Source: Isoetes taiwanensis
Taxonomy: Eukaryota > Streptophyta > Lycopodiopsida > Isoetales > Isoetaceae
Direction: 5' to 3'
NCBI GenBank assembly: GCA_021234155.1
Contig: JAJEKV010000002.1
Location: 27,893,299 to 27,957,298, forward strand
Length of the DNA: 64,000 bases
Positions 47,060 through 59,304 of this stretch are shown piece by piece. Position 1 is the stretch's first letter, and each line of letters begins with the position of its first letter. The position numbers and the translations under genes are program-made. The notes beneath the pieces are model-generated. The model was not told the DNA's origin. It ran no database searches and worked only from the letters and a program-made list of their open reading frames with translations.

Positions 47060-50000
47060 TGGGACCACACATAAAGGTAATTAGGCCGCCAGAAATCGGT
47101 CGCCCACACGCTTAGCTGCACTCCAACAAACTTGCATGCACCCCAGGACGCACGCCCCAAACCGACGCATCACAACCTACATCCCACTAATAATTTTTCC
47201 GCGAAAAAATACTCGAAAGCGACAAGTTCAGTTTTAGTAGCAGAATGATACCACGCCATTCCTCGATGGAAAATAAGGCATTTGTAAAGCTGAGTCTCTT
47301 TTTGATATCCTGTGAATGGCAAGTGATTGCCATTCCCGTAACGTGAAGATAATAGCATTTCTCCTAGAAAGGTGCAATTTATTCAATGCAGGTAAGTTCT
47401 GAATGCTAGGTAAATAGGCGTAATGCGCAGTAAATACTCATGAATGCAAGTAGCTTCTCGCCTTCCTCGCTTCAAAAACTTTTCTATTTACATTCTTTAT
47501 TTTAGCGGAAAATTCAAAATTTACTTGTAATATAATTATCAAATTACCCCTCAGATTTCCAAAATTATCAAAATATCCTTTTTGCAATGCTACCCGTAAG
47601 CGCCGTGGGCGTGACTCACCCCAAACCATTCCTCTCCTGTTACCAGCAAAGCATCGCTACCTTTGAATCCGAAAAGTAAGCTTGTAAACATAATCGGAAG
47701 AATTTGGAGTTTATGCTTCAAATCTCTCCTCGAAATGGAAGGAATTTGTTGAAGATTTCATGCTTGGAAACCTTTTCCCCGTAAGGGATTTGCATGTCTC
47801 GCTTTGAAAGAAACAGATTACGAAATGTACTCACCAAATGCCCCGCTAGGAAAAAAAAAATAACACTTCACGACCTAAATCAAGTAGCTTCAATGACAAG
47901 CCATCGTGATCTCATAATCAATTTGTAGTCATAAAATCCGGAGCAAATTGAGATATGCGGTGAAGTGCAAAGATGAGTATTGCCATGGCATTACTTGAAG
48001 CCCACACACGAGGCCAAAGATGTGTAGTTCGAAAGCAAGAGAGAATACATACATGTAGTGGTGTTCAAATAAATTGAATAATAAAGAAGCCTCAAAGAAG
48101 ACAAGTTGTACTATGAAATATCGTGGATAAATTGTATATCCATGATTATAAGCTCACTGAAGTTGATTGATTCTTGTAGAGAAGGTGTTACTTGGGCCAC
48201 ATATACAGCTAAGTTTATAATGCAAAAAAGAGATAGCCATGGTTATTAATGGAGATTGGTCAAAGAGGGTACGTAAAGTTATATGCATTTTGCCGCAGTC
48301 ATACGAGAGTAAATCGCAGTTATGCTGCTACTGAAGAATGTGAGTATTTTTTTGTGGTACTTTTGCTTTTGGGAGCTTGTCTTACCTTATTTACAGTTAT
48401 GCATTTTCTTGGTTTCATGGCACCTTAACAAGTAAATATCTTGGCCATTTGATTTGTGCTACAGTTGCTACAAGAGGATTTATCTCATGGTATTTCACGC
48501 GACTCATGAGTTTATACACGCGGTGGCTTACATTTGTATCGCATGTAGACAAGGGTTTGCGGTGGAGGTTTTGTATGTTGTTTTCCCCGCCGATACGCTA
48601 AAAGAAGACTACGCGAGTATGCCTATCCAGTTATGGTGTGATGCATATGTAGTTTAAATATTTCCATTTGAAGATGTTTTTATATAAGTAAGAGATAAAT
48701 TGAACCTCCTCAAGTACGCAAGCCGCCAGTATCGTCCGTGCAGACGGATCCGCATCGGTGATCGCTTCAAAGAAATTTCGCCCTAAGGTATGCTCGGCGG
48801 GCTATGACGTATAAACAAGAGTTGCAGAATGCAATTGCAGACGATATGTATTCCTTAATTTATATTCATTTTGGTTTGCATTCATTGCAATTGGATATAT
48901 TCTCATTTATATTCCTTCATTTATACTCATTGCCGCCATGTTAGTGTCATATGCCGATTATTGAAAAAGGTAAGCCAAATCCAGTTTTTGAGCTTTATAG
49001 TCACTTGATGGACAGTAAATTGATAATAAAGTTATAATGTTTTCGCCATTTGATTTTCATGATGATTTGGATTCGAGAAATATGTGGACTTCATGTTAGA
49101 TGTGCCTTGCTTGTGGTGTACTGGCAAAAAGACGCTTTACTTGGAGTTAGGCTACTATAAAAGATCGCAATTACATCTTTCTTCGCAACATATCCGTAAA
49201 GTATATACACAAAGATGCATTTTGCTTAATGGTTATTTAGTTTGCAATTGAAATGGATCTATTTTGTATGCAGGATTGTTGGTGCAGTACGCTGCCAAGG
49301 CGGCAAAAAGCAGGACCTCTTGTGCATATGTGATGATGAATCCTCTATGCCGTGACATACAACATGATTCAAGAATTGGACCGGAAGCGTATGGAGAGAG
49401 CACGCCTTTGCACCCTACACATAGTATCTTCAAAGCAGTTCCAAATATAAGATCAATGTAATCAGCTTACAGTTTTGAGATTCTAAACAAAGAATGATGT
49501 GCAAAATCCTTCAATTCAGAACGTGGCAAAGTAATCCCCATGCTTCTGAGGATCCGGAACAAAGTTAACGATGCGGCAAAACTCGTGGTCGTATTTGAAG
49601 CTGAGTACTGCAGGACGTGAGGCATTCTAACACCAAAACAAATACAGGGGTATATTGACAATTTTAAATAATGCCATTACGTACTTATTACTATGTACTT
49701 TAAAGAATTTCCTAAGTGTTTTTTACGTCATTGAGAAACCTAATCTATGCTACAAAATAAACTAGAGAAGGATCAAAAATTGAATTGAACTCTTGACTAC
49801 CATCTCTTCAAGACTTTAGGTCTTGACTTCAAAGCTCTCTCTTCTTACTACCTGTCGTTGTTGCTTACAATGGAGCCTTTAGCATTTGCGATATTTGAAG
49901 AATATTTTCAAAGAATATTATCACTCTACACAAATAAGCCTCATTTTAGAGTTGGATACAACATTAAAGTTCTAAATTGACAATGATCCCTCAAAGTTTT

Positions 50001-50544
50001 CACACGTGCTCAAAAAAGTATAACAAATTGGTATAGTCAACCTTCAAAGTTCACGCTGCTAGTGTGAAACATAGCACAACAGTCTCTTCAAACTTTTCAA
50101 GAAAGATGAACACCGTTGCTTTCAAAGCGTTCCATCCGTATTACACAACTTTTGGTTCCAAGCAAAATGATTCCAAGAGACAATGAAGCATGAAGCAATA
50201 GAGTTCTTGAAACTTATTCTTAACATTGATGCCCTCCTCTGAAAACTTTAAATCAATCTAAATTCTTTTGCCATATGCCAAGGCTTAACTCTTCCCTTTC
50301 CAGGCCCATCATATGTACATCCTAATTCAAACCAAAAGGAGGTGTCCTAAGAGAACATAAACATAACAATACTATAAGACAATGACGTGCGATCCAACTG
50401 AACTATGTTATCGAGGACTAGAAGCAGGACTTAGCAAATCTCCTCGCTTGGCTGGTATTCACAACCTTTTAAATGCAGAACATTTAGGCAGCTGAGCCCA
50501 GGCTTGGTTGTACATACAACACATTACATTGGTTAATCCTGGAA
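47060..50544. other. Non-coding interval downstream of the SURP/G-patch gene
   Basis: AT-rich DNA with short overlapping frames (48377-48657 plus, 49233-49661 mixed) that show no motif. The 3' UTR of the minus-strand SURP/G-patch gene should occupy its right end. Confidence 0.5.
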
Positions 50545-52324
50545 CTAGTAGTATGCTTTTCTTGGATTATTCTGCATAAACAGCCAAATCATGTTTACAA
50601 AAATGAATATAAGAAGAGAAATCAAAGCCAACACTTACCAGTGGATTAGGTCGAAAACGATATCCAAGCATCATCCTTTTCTTATACTGTTCATAAATAT
50701 CATCTTCTGGGGTTACTTCACCAGGCTGTTCAGCACCGACACCCAAGTTATTCAGTTTCACTGTCCCAGCTTGCACTGGATCAGCACGTCCACTTTTGCC
50801 ACTGCCAAGGCCTTCCCCTGTTTAACCAATACAGCACATTAAGAACTCCAAAACAAAACAAAACAAAACAAAACAAAACAAAACAAAACAAAACAAGGGC
50901 CACTGTGAAGCATAGATAATTGTCTGTACCTTCTTTCCATCCCATTTTTGACAAAAGACGATGGCCAACATTGTCAGCCTGAATCTTCGCTTTTTCAGCT
51001 GCTTCTACAGTCTGCTTTAAAGCATGTGCATCATTACATTTTGCAAGAAACTTTGATAGCTCGTCATCAGGTATATAATCACCCATATGATGCCCTTTCT
51101 TCTGGGCTGGCATCAGAAGAATGTCATAAATAAAAGTAATGCCACAAACAACATTTTGAACCTAAATGAATACGAACATTGAGCCTGTAGGCATGCAGGT
51201 GGTGGCATCTCATCTTTAGATTGTTTCGGGGGCTTTCTCATATCTTCTTGAGCAGCTTTCCTCATATAAAATTCCATCATAGCTAATGAATCAGCTTTGG
51301 CTTTCGCTTGCTCGGCTGTGTTGCATAAAAATGGACAGTTAGAAAGTTCAATGTCTGAAAACTTAGCTATGGCCACCAACTATGACCATACCCTGCGAAC
51401 CTTCCCTTCCTGCATACAATGCTGAGGCTGGAGTTTGAAAACCACTCTGTTGTACAGACCCAGGGTGGGGAGCAGTGGGCTCTGAAATTGAGGCTGATGC
51501 AAGGCCTGCAGCAGTTAAAATCACTCATCCGTCATCATTGACACATCTCCCTCAACTTTTAAACTGAATTTACTATTCAATTACCGTGACTAGCCTGCGG
51601 GTTGTTCGTTTCAACCAAAGCCAATTCCTCAGAAATTCGTTGTTCATAGTATTTGTAATCTGAAGAGTTTGTCTCAAACAAGAACCTGCCATAATATAAT
51701 ACAGCAAATAGCACACCAGATCACAGCCTACTCTAAAAGTATGTAGTATAGCCCAAGTTTTCATAAAGCTACCAAAAAAAAGAAGAAAGACTCTAAAATA
51801 CAAGTCTTACTGAAATCTAGGATCTCCAAGGTTCTTCTTTCTGGTAATATTTTCGATTTCCCGGCCATTTTTAGCAACAAAGCTTGCAAGTTTGTCAGCA
51901 GCCTTCTTGACCTCTGAGTCAACTGGAGCAGAATAAACTGGCACTTCCGCTGCTGAATTACATATACTTAGTATCATCCTCACAAAATAAAGCAATCGTG
52001 GTTGTATATTTTACCTGAACTTTTATTCTCAGTTGGTGATCCCTTCAAAGAAGTGGGTCTTTCATGCTTTGGCTTCTTTGATTGCCTGTCGTTCTCCTCG
52101 TTATCTTCTTCCTCATCATCAGCCAACTTTAGAGGATTCAAATTAGGTCTAGACTTTTGCTTAAGACTAAATGCAAGCTTTCCATTTGCAGCATTTGGCT
52201 TTTGCAATACGCCCTTGGGAGCTGTCATTGTAAGAGAAACCTTTTTACCACTGAGAATGTCTCTTTGGCTTTCAGAAACACTAAGATCCTTAGCCTCTTT
52301 CTGTTGATCATTGCAGCTTTCCAT
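50545..52324 (-). CDS. SURP and G-patch domain protein (plant SUGP1-like), 8 coding exons
   Basis: Nuclear RNA-processing protein, expected to bind splicing factors; G-patches commonly activate DEAH helicases. Exons: 52324-52015, 51952-51811, 51685-51585, 51505-51392, 51315-51185, 51101-50930, 50817-50639, 50571-50545, totalling 391 codons plus stop. Order: LAFSLKQKS near residue 45, an acidic stretch and a KKPKHER basic patch, SURP domain (VKKAADKLASFVAKNGREIE, FETNSSDYKYY, about 115-170), a helical linker (EQAKAKADSLAMMEFYMRKA, KDEMPPPACLQ), KKGHHMGDYIP, and the G-patch NVGHRLLSKMGWKEGEGLGS (about 308-330). The protein ends NNPRKAYY. These segments match the Arabidopsis SURP and G-patch 1-like protein as I recall it. 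That protein has a longer N-terminus, so an upstream coding exon may be missing. The fifth intron has an uncertain donor. Confidence 0.9.
50848..50896. repeat. (AAAAC)n microsatellite in intron 6 of SURP/G-patch gene
   Basis: About nine to ten copies of AAAAC on the plus strand (GTTTT on the gene strand), 30 bases before the 3' splice site of exon 7. On the coding strand it makes a U-rich run that could serve as part of the polypyrimidine tract. Confidence 0.85.
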
Positions 52325-52344
52325 TTCCTTCCCTTCAACTTAAA

Positions 52345-53240
52345 TCGTCTCAGTAAGGAACTATGCACCTATTCTAGCTTAGCACAGAGTATCAGCTTAG
52401 AAGCATAGGCGGATGATCATGCAGCAGGTTAGAATGAAGCCAAAAGGGGTGAATCTGCTTTGACAGGGAACCTGCAATGCCCTCTTGAAGACAGCAAATA
52501 GACACACTATGGCGCAAATTAAGAAGGAAAAATGAAGAGTCTATAAAGAAACAACCGTCATCTTTCTTCCTGCGAAGATGATTGATGCTGCAGAAGAGTG
52601 CCACCAAGAGCGCCAGAAAAGACCCCCTGCTCATATGTCTGGTCAGCATTGTCCTTAATCTTCCCATACCCCTCCCCCATACACATCGAAACAAATCCAT
52701 GTCTACCATTTTCGACAAAATTACAACACTCTTTTTTTCCCTATAAAACAATCGCATCAACACTCCATCACCACCACCATCAAATCTATGTCCTAAACTC
52801 CTGCTCCTCGACAAAAATTCTAAGATCACCGCTCCTGTTGCCGGCATGGCAACTGACTTTTAACATTAAACAAACATGATAAAAAGCATATACCAACGCC
52901 CATACCTTGAGCACTCGATCTGCTACCCTTTTGCCTAGAAAGAACGGCGCCCTACCTGAAATCACAATACCACAGGAACCCCTATGTTTTTTCCTCAGAA
53001 AGACACGAATACGAAGTGCCCACAGATTCTGCCAAGTAAAGATTCAATTTAAAGAACCCTAAGATCTGCAAGAATAGCCTGAATTGGGCTGTTGGGTAGC
53101 AGAATCCAAGGCAAAATGAGAAATTAGCTTTAGCGCCTCCAAGACGGATAACCGCCAGCAGTAGTGAATGCAACGCGCCACTATGGAATGGAACGCAGGA
53201 AGGAATGGAGGGCAAGGAATGGGTTGGTATTTCTTTTCCC
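52345..53240 (-). other. Probable 5' UTR exon and intron of SURP/G-patch gene
   Basis: A plausible non-coding first exon runs from about 53240 to 52956, where TTTCAG meets GTAGGG. A matching acceptor, GATTTAAG, lies about 20 bases upstream of the ATG (near 52344). The long minus frame at 52847-52392 falls inside this intron and has no motif. Splicing here is inferred from site quality only. Confidence 0.35.
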
Positions 53241-53283
53241 TTTTTTTTTTTAGCGAAGGTCTTCGGAGAGGCCTTTTTTTTTT

Positions 53284-53330
53284 GCCACGTCGACTATGCC
53301 ACGTCATTCAGTGTGGAGTGGATTTTATAC
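53284..53330 (-). promoter_or_regulatory. Candidate promoter of SURP/G-patch gene: TATA box and ACGT elements
   Basis: On the minus strand GTATAAAATC (53330-53321) is a good TATA box about 80-100 bases before the supposed 5' UTR exon. Between them are two GACGTGGC copies (53305-53298 and 53292-53285), the core bound by plant bZIP factors. Distances are slightly long for a single TATA/start pair, so the elements could lie in the transcribed region. Confidence 0.35.
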
Positions 53331-53763
53331 AACCCAGATAATAAAAGCCCTACAAGTGGTTAGACCTTTAGGTTGGAGTGACCCCATCAAGATTCAAAAC
53401 CCATTGGCTACATAAGTGGGTGATTGTAAGTCTCATGTTTGTTTAGGGTGAGATCATATCACAAGCAGTATTTGGCAATTCTCTCTACACCCGGAAGGTT
53501 CGCCTCAAAAATGAAAATCAATTGAAGTCGCGGAGAAACTGTCGGCATGTGGACCGCCGTGCTGATCTTAGGCTCCTAAATAGTTTGTTCCCATATCGAA
53601 TTGCTCAGTCCATGCCCTCACTTCCATTACCTAAGCATCATCTCCCCAAACCTAAACTACCACCTTGTGGAATCAGAGAGCAACTCCCAAGTTTGTAGTT
53701 CCATCTGACGATTGTCGAGCCAGCCGTGCACTCAACAGCCCACCAAAGCGGAATCAGCCCAAA

Positions 53764-54594
53764 TAAAATGGGCAAGTGTAACTCTCATGTTTGATACATC
53801 CCACAGATGTCAGCTAAAATGTGTTAAATATGTCCTAACAAGATGCTGTCAAAATAAAATGGTACAATCGGGATAAAATGAGTGAATGCAATCCTACTAA
53901 AATGGGCCAAAATGGTACACTTAGGATAAATGTATGAAATGTATCTACCAAAATGGTGCACTCAGAATAAAATGGGCGAATGCAACTCTAACAAATGGTA
54001 CCAAAATGGTACACTTAGGATAAAATGGGCAAATGCAACAATGTCAAAATGGTGCACTCAGAATAAAATGGGCAAATGCAACTCTAACAAGTGCTGCCAA
54101 AATGGTACACTATGATAAATGGTCTTAGCCTGGGCCGGTGTATTTTAGGAATAAAATGGGTAATGACTAACAAATGCCGCTAAAATGTTAAGCACTCATG
54201 ATAAAGTCAAGGCAGCCCAACGTTATATTTAGGATAAAATGGGCAAATGCAACACTGTCAAAATGGTGCGCCCAGAATAAAATGGGCAAATGCAACTCTA
54301 ACAAATGCTGCCAAAATTGTATACTTAGGATAAAATGGGCGAATGCAACTGTCAAAATGGTGCACTCAGAATAAAATGGGCGAATGCAACTCTTACAAAT
54401 GCTACCAAAATGGTGCACTCCGAATAAAATGGGCGAATGCAACTCTCGTGTGTTATTCAGAATAAAATGGATGAATGCAACTCTAACAAAATGGGACGCT
54501 AAGAATAAAATGGGGAAATGCAACTCTCATGTGTTTGATATGTCCTAAAAGGATGCTGCTAAAATGATGCGCTCTCGTGTGCTTGATATAGGAT
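53764..54594 (+). repeat. Minisatellite with alternating 53- and 43-bp units
   Basis: Units contain ATAAAATGGGC(G/A)AATGCAA. Two kinds alternate: one with GTGCACTCAG and a CTCTAACAAATGCTGCC tail (53 bp), one with GTACACTTAG and a short TGTC tail (about 43 bp). Clean starts are at 53957, 54009, 54052, 54105, then 54266, 54319, 54360, 54413. The middle, 54110-54220, is rearranged. Edges decay on both sides. The long minus-strand frame here is only the repeat translated. Confidence 0.85.
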
Positions 54595-55689
54595 GCTGCC
54601 AAAATTGCATGACGATGCATTTTGGTGGAGAAGAATCGATGTTGTCCAACGCACGAATTTTAGCCACCTCCAGCCACCGAAAATATAGCTCCAATCGAGC
54701 CGTGAGAACAAATTGGGGGCCCACTGGATTTTGCATCACGTTATCTAATCAATGCCTCCAACAGCAAGTTTGCAAGTGTACTGCAATGTAGACAATTCGT
54801 GTGGAGCTTCAGTTCCATGTAATAGTACAACGTAGCAAATCCATGTGAGGCATCTATTCCATGCAATATAGTTCTATTCCTAGAGAGCAAACTATAATGA
54901 AGCAAGAAAAAATATAGCTTCCATCGTGTATTTGCTATTGAGTCGCGTTAAAATTTGAAATATGCAGTATTAGGTGCAGGAAACGTTGCTTATGGGTAAA
55001 GGACATGAAGGAGTCAAGCATGGCAGACTTAGCCTCAATTATGGAATGTAGTAATTGAAGCAAACAAGAAAGAAAGGGAAGCAACTAATAAAGTAGTAGA
55101 GCTGCGTAAATGTGCAGGCTTCAAGCTGTCATGCTCAAGATCATGAAACAAGAATAAGGGAGACAAATATGTATATAAAATACGGAAATCGTAGTAACTA
55201 AAATGAGGCCTCCAAATATAAGATCAAAACCTAATACATCCTCAAGAGGTCCGTCTATAAGACGACTCATATCCGGATCCCTACATCTACTTGGGTTCCA
55301 AGCCGTATATCGAAGCAATCCCATGCTAAGTGTAGCTCCCATGTACCACCGACACCTAACATCGCACAATGTTAACTACTAGGTGATTAACCGACATCCC
55401 CTCTCCCTCCAAAAAAAAACCTTAAAAAAAAAGTTTTAGCACGAAAATATGTACAGACTTTCATAAGAGAAGCCTACCATTTACAACATGGTTCCAAAAG
55501 ATTAAGGGCGTGAAGAATGGTAATGGTCGAATGCGTTGATGACATACTAACATCCCAGAGAATATCGATGCCAAGCATGGATCACAGGAACTGGGCCAAA
55601 AAATATAATCACCATCACCTTATATCATGGGTAAGTCAAATTTAACAAAAAATGCCCAAATTTTCTCTTAGAAACAATGATAGTGTAGT

Positions 55690-55780
55690 CTTCAAAAATA
55701 GAATAAAATAGAATAGAATAATTTTTTTAACGTCCACGGAGACCAATAGGTCATGAGACCAATAGGTCATCCCCCATGAT
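55690..55780 (-). mobile_element. 3' tail of a LINE or SINE, minus orientation
   Basis: On the minus strand: CATGACCTATTGGTCTC, GTGGACGTTAAAAAAATTA, then a (TATTC)n-like run. GGACGTTAAA plus a short tandem tail is a common end for non-LTR elements. The same sequence occurs in the opposite orientation at 62200-62275. ACCAATAGGTCATGAG is duplicated at its inner end. Confidence 0.55.
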
Positions 55781-55861
55781 CAGCCATAAAAAGCGTGATT
55801 ATGGCGTGACCAAGCGTGAGGGCCATGAGCGTGACTTTAAAAGCAAAACGTGAGTGAGCAA

Positions 55862-55883
55862 GGCGTGACGCATACGTCACGCC
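55862..55883. repeat. Perfect hairpin GGCGTGACG / CGTCACGCC
   Basis: Nine-base arms (55862-55870 and 55875-55883) with loop CATA. Neighbouring words GCGTGACC, GCGTGAGGG and GAGCGTGAC between 55800 and 55860 repeat the arm sequence, so a GCGTGA-rich block surrounds it. Confidence 0.8.
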
Positions 55884-58140
55884 ATGGACCGTGAGCCACC
55901 GCATGAGGATAGATATAATCCTAAAAATTTATATGGGTCACCGCTGCAGGTGCCATATATTTTAAATGAGGTACCGATTATCCCACATAATCATCTGACT
56001 GGCCGATCCGCCCAGATCGCTTATCTTCTTATTTAAAATGGGGAGGGCTTTGGTTTTAGCCCTAACGACATGTACGCATGCGCGCCTTTGTTCTTCGCGT
56101 AATTTCATTCGTTACCAGGCGCCTTTTCCCATTTCTTGCCCTGATAGTTCAAATTTCTGATATGCGAGGATGATAGGGCGCTACGGTCCCGCCGCATTAG
56201 AAGATTTGCAGAGGGCTTTGGTCGCTTGACTGTAGTGTCTCGCGAATCGAGAAGAATATGACATTTCTCAGATATGAATTTTGCTTCTCGCTAAGGATCC
56301 AAAGATGGCAAGCAATGTAGGCTGGAGGAGCAAAGAAGTATTTATTTCTGCTGGCCTGCCATTACCCATGCCTTCATCAATGGATTTTGTAGGCAATCGA
56401 ATCATCATCCAGTTTACGCCGCGTTAAGTACCGTAGTACATTTTATTCATGTAGCTTGTAATGGAACTCGACAGACTCCCTCGCTTGATTGATGCATTTC
56501 AGATTTATGCATAAGAAACAAACAACGGAATGGCATCATTGTCGCCACACATCGAGGAGCAAAACTCACATCTCTTTGATTTCAGTTATTCCTGTCAACG
56601 CATACAGTTAAGTTGTGACAAGATTGAATTTGTTTTCCATCCTAAAAGGGACTCTATGTCCGCCCTATATCTTTCATCTTCTTTTGTGATTGCCTTTATA
56701 GGATTCTCCCTTGGGATAACGCCATTTCTTCATCCGTGAATTACTTCCGCAAAAACATGATTGTAATTCAAATAAGGTAATGTATACGCATCGCAAATAG
56801 GATTTTTGCATTCATATGTGTAGCCTTCGTACTTAATTTTATATTTTTCTATTTTCAACAGCCCTGAACAGACGCCTCTGCTAATTACCTGATTCACCGC
56901 TTCAAAGGTAGGAACTTGAGTTTGCCATGTAAATCTTATTTGGTTCATCATAACAAAGGTGTATTGCTGTCATATAAGAAACGCAAGTTTATTCATTAGT
57001 TTCCATCTATGAAGTGAGAGCTTCTTGATTGTCACTTTAAAACATTCCCCTAACCTCAAGTATATTCTTATGGCCTTGCCTATGAAGGTCATTATGTGGG
57101 TTTTGCAACCAAATTTTACATTTTGGAGGTATCCTCTATTTTTTTCCTGATATCAAAGTTGCATGTTTATTGCTATGGCCACTAATAGGCTATAAGTTTG
57201 AAATCAAAATCTTAGAAGGAGAAAGCTACTCAACTAGTGTTTTGCTATGCATACAACATGTTTTATGGATGTATGTATAATCAGGTCGGTTGAATGCAAT
57301 CACAATGCTGCAATTAATTTATTCCTTTGTTTGGAGCACTGCGCAGCCTCTTATTTGCAACTAAAGCAAAATGCGGAATCTTGCAGCCATGATTGATCAC
57401 TTACCGCGCATCGCTTTTTGGTTTATTTAACCTGATGCTATCTTAATATTGTGCGGTTTTAATTTTAAGATGCTGTAAAGGATTCTATGTTTGTTGGCTG
57501 TGTTAGTTATTCAAGCAATAGACACAACTACAGACAGGTTTTGCACAGCCAATCCTTTCTTTATTCAACAGTAGAAAATCAATTATGAATAGAAGAATAC
57601 TTCTTCCTTTACTGACGGTACTTCATATATTCAACAAAAGAAGATCTTTCTCACAACAATCAATGGAAGAGCACTTACTGCAGAGATACAGAACAAGCTT
57701 GAAGAATCCAAAAACACCCAGTACCAAATTTTAGAAACTCGGCTGCCCACTGCCATGCAATTCACTGCATCACAGATTGCCACGATGCCGAAATTCAGGA
57801 ACTTCACTCAACCCAGAAAATAGGAATCCCGCACAATAATCTCATCTAATCAATCCGGTTCACAGCTACCTCTTCGATCTACATGATCTGACCATCTACG
57901 TCCATCCTTTATGCGAATTTCGAGCGCCGACATGCAATTTTCAATCCTTTACACGTACTTTGCAATTTTCAATGCCTTAAAAGTTTCAATGGTCTTATTT
58001 TTTTGATGGTCTTATGCTCAAGGTTGCTTCATCCCTTCCATATGGCATGATCATCCACCAACAGGCTGCTGGATTTTTCATTATCATTATGTCCTTTTGC
58101 ATGCTAGCTCTAAATCTCTAGACGTTAAGCATTTATATCC

Positions 58141-58154
58141 ATTTGGCGCCAAAT
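58141..58154. promoter_or_regulatory. Palindromic E2F-type site ATTTGGCGCCAAAT
   Basis: A perfect 14-base palindrome that contains the E2F consensus TTTGGCGC on both strands. No recognised gene starts nearby, so it may be chance or belong to an unrecognised transcription unit. Confidence 0.4.
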
Positions 58155-59034
58155 GTATCAATACCCCAAAAATTGTAGGCGTCTGTTCTATTGTAAAGAT
58201 TGTATGCCTCGGGTTTCATTGAGGGCTTATATGGTTCTATTGTATGCCTCGTTTTATTGTAAATGCACATGGTGGAATGGGTTACCATGCAACTTGCAAC
58301 TAGAGACTTCTGTGAGTTTTGTTCTTCTTTTTGGCTTCTATGAAAACTACTCTTTACCTCTTTCTTCTTGCCTCTAAGCCTCATATTAGGCATTTTCATT
58401 TTATTATTAATCAGTTAAACCCATTGGATGCACAGGAAATATTTATTGCGTTAAGGGAAAACAATGGAGAATTTGAGTGAGGGTAATGTCTAATTAATAT
58501 CGACACTTAAATACAAGTGTATCAATCTTTGGAGCATTAGTTGGTGGATGCATTCTTTTTGGGGCTTAATTCCTCTCATGTGATGATAAAGATAAAATTT
58601 TCTAGAAGTGATACAGATATCAAAATGTTATACCTATTTGGATGCATGAACAGTGAACGGCAACAAAATTCATTCTTTATCACATATCCAAAGTTCTTTA
58701 TATGTTTGGTTGGTTTAGGCAAGTAGAGATGGCCCATTTGAAACTACATATAATAATGCTACTTTTATGTCCTTGCAAATTAATTAACTATGTACCAAGA
58801 AATTCTAACTTCCAATTCAAGATGTTTGTGACATATAGAGGTATTTTAAAACTCAAGAATCTCTATGCATAAATTGTACTTGCACTTGCAAATTAGAGAG
58901 ACTTGTTCAAATTACTTGAACTATGATGGCACTCCAGGCCTTTTACCACAATTAATATGGATATTTAACTACACTATTCATTTGTAGATAATATAGCTCA
59001 ATCTAATTCATAAATATATTTTATCTTATGTATG

Positions 59035-59300
59035 ACTCATGCCCCATTATGACGTTTTCGGAGAAACAAACGATCGCCGCACACCGCTTAGTAAATCATT
59101 TATCATTGAGACGATATGATTTTGAAATTTGAAATAATGAAGTTCGCCTAAGGTTTTGAGGAATATCGAACCTTAATACACAAAGATTTTAATATGGAAA
59201 TACTAGGGGCTCGAACCTCTACCAAAATAACTCAATGCTCAATAAAACTATTTTAATCAATATATCCAAATGTGATTATTTTTCATCTTGAATTTATATA
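59035..59300 (+). repeat. Diverged copy of the right-edge repeat
   Basis: ATTTATCATTGAGACGAT, GATTTTGAAATTTGAAA, AAGGTTTTGAGGAATATCGAA, AAAGATTTTAATATGGAAAT and GTGATTATTTTTCATCTTGAA follow in the same order as in 63350-63860. Confidence 0.7.
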
Positions 59301-59304
59301 TTTT

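Larger units (their letters stand above)
54595..59030. other. Non-coding interval with small repeats
   Basis: No gene was recognised. The minus frame 55369-55121 reads like a membrane-type peptide (GFDLIFGGLILVTTISVFYI) but is isolated and short. Two LINE/SINE-type features and two palindromes inside are listed separately. Confidence 0.5.

Noticed and set aside
52392-52847. 151-codon minus-strand frame upstream of the SURP/G-patch start
   Set aside because: It lies in the likely 5' UTR intron, has no motif and is not in frame with the gene through any good splice site.
54188-54523. 111-codon minus-strand open frame with repeated AFAHFIL words
   Set aside because: It is the minisatellite translated. 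Unit lengths shift the frame and there is no conserved protein.
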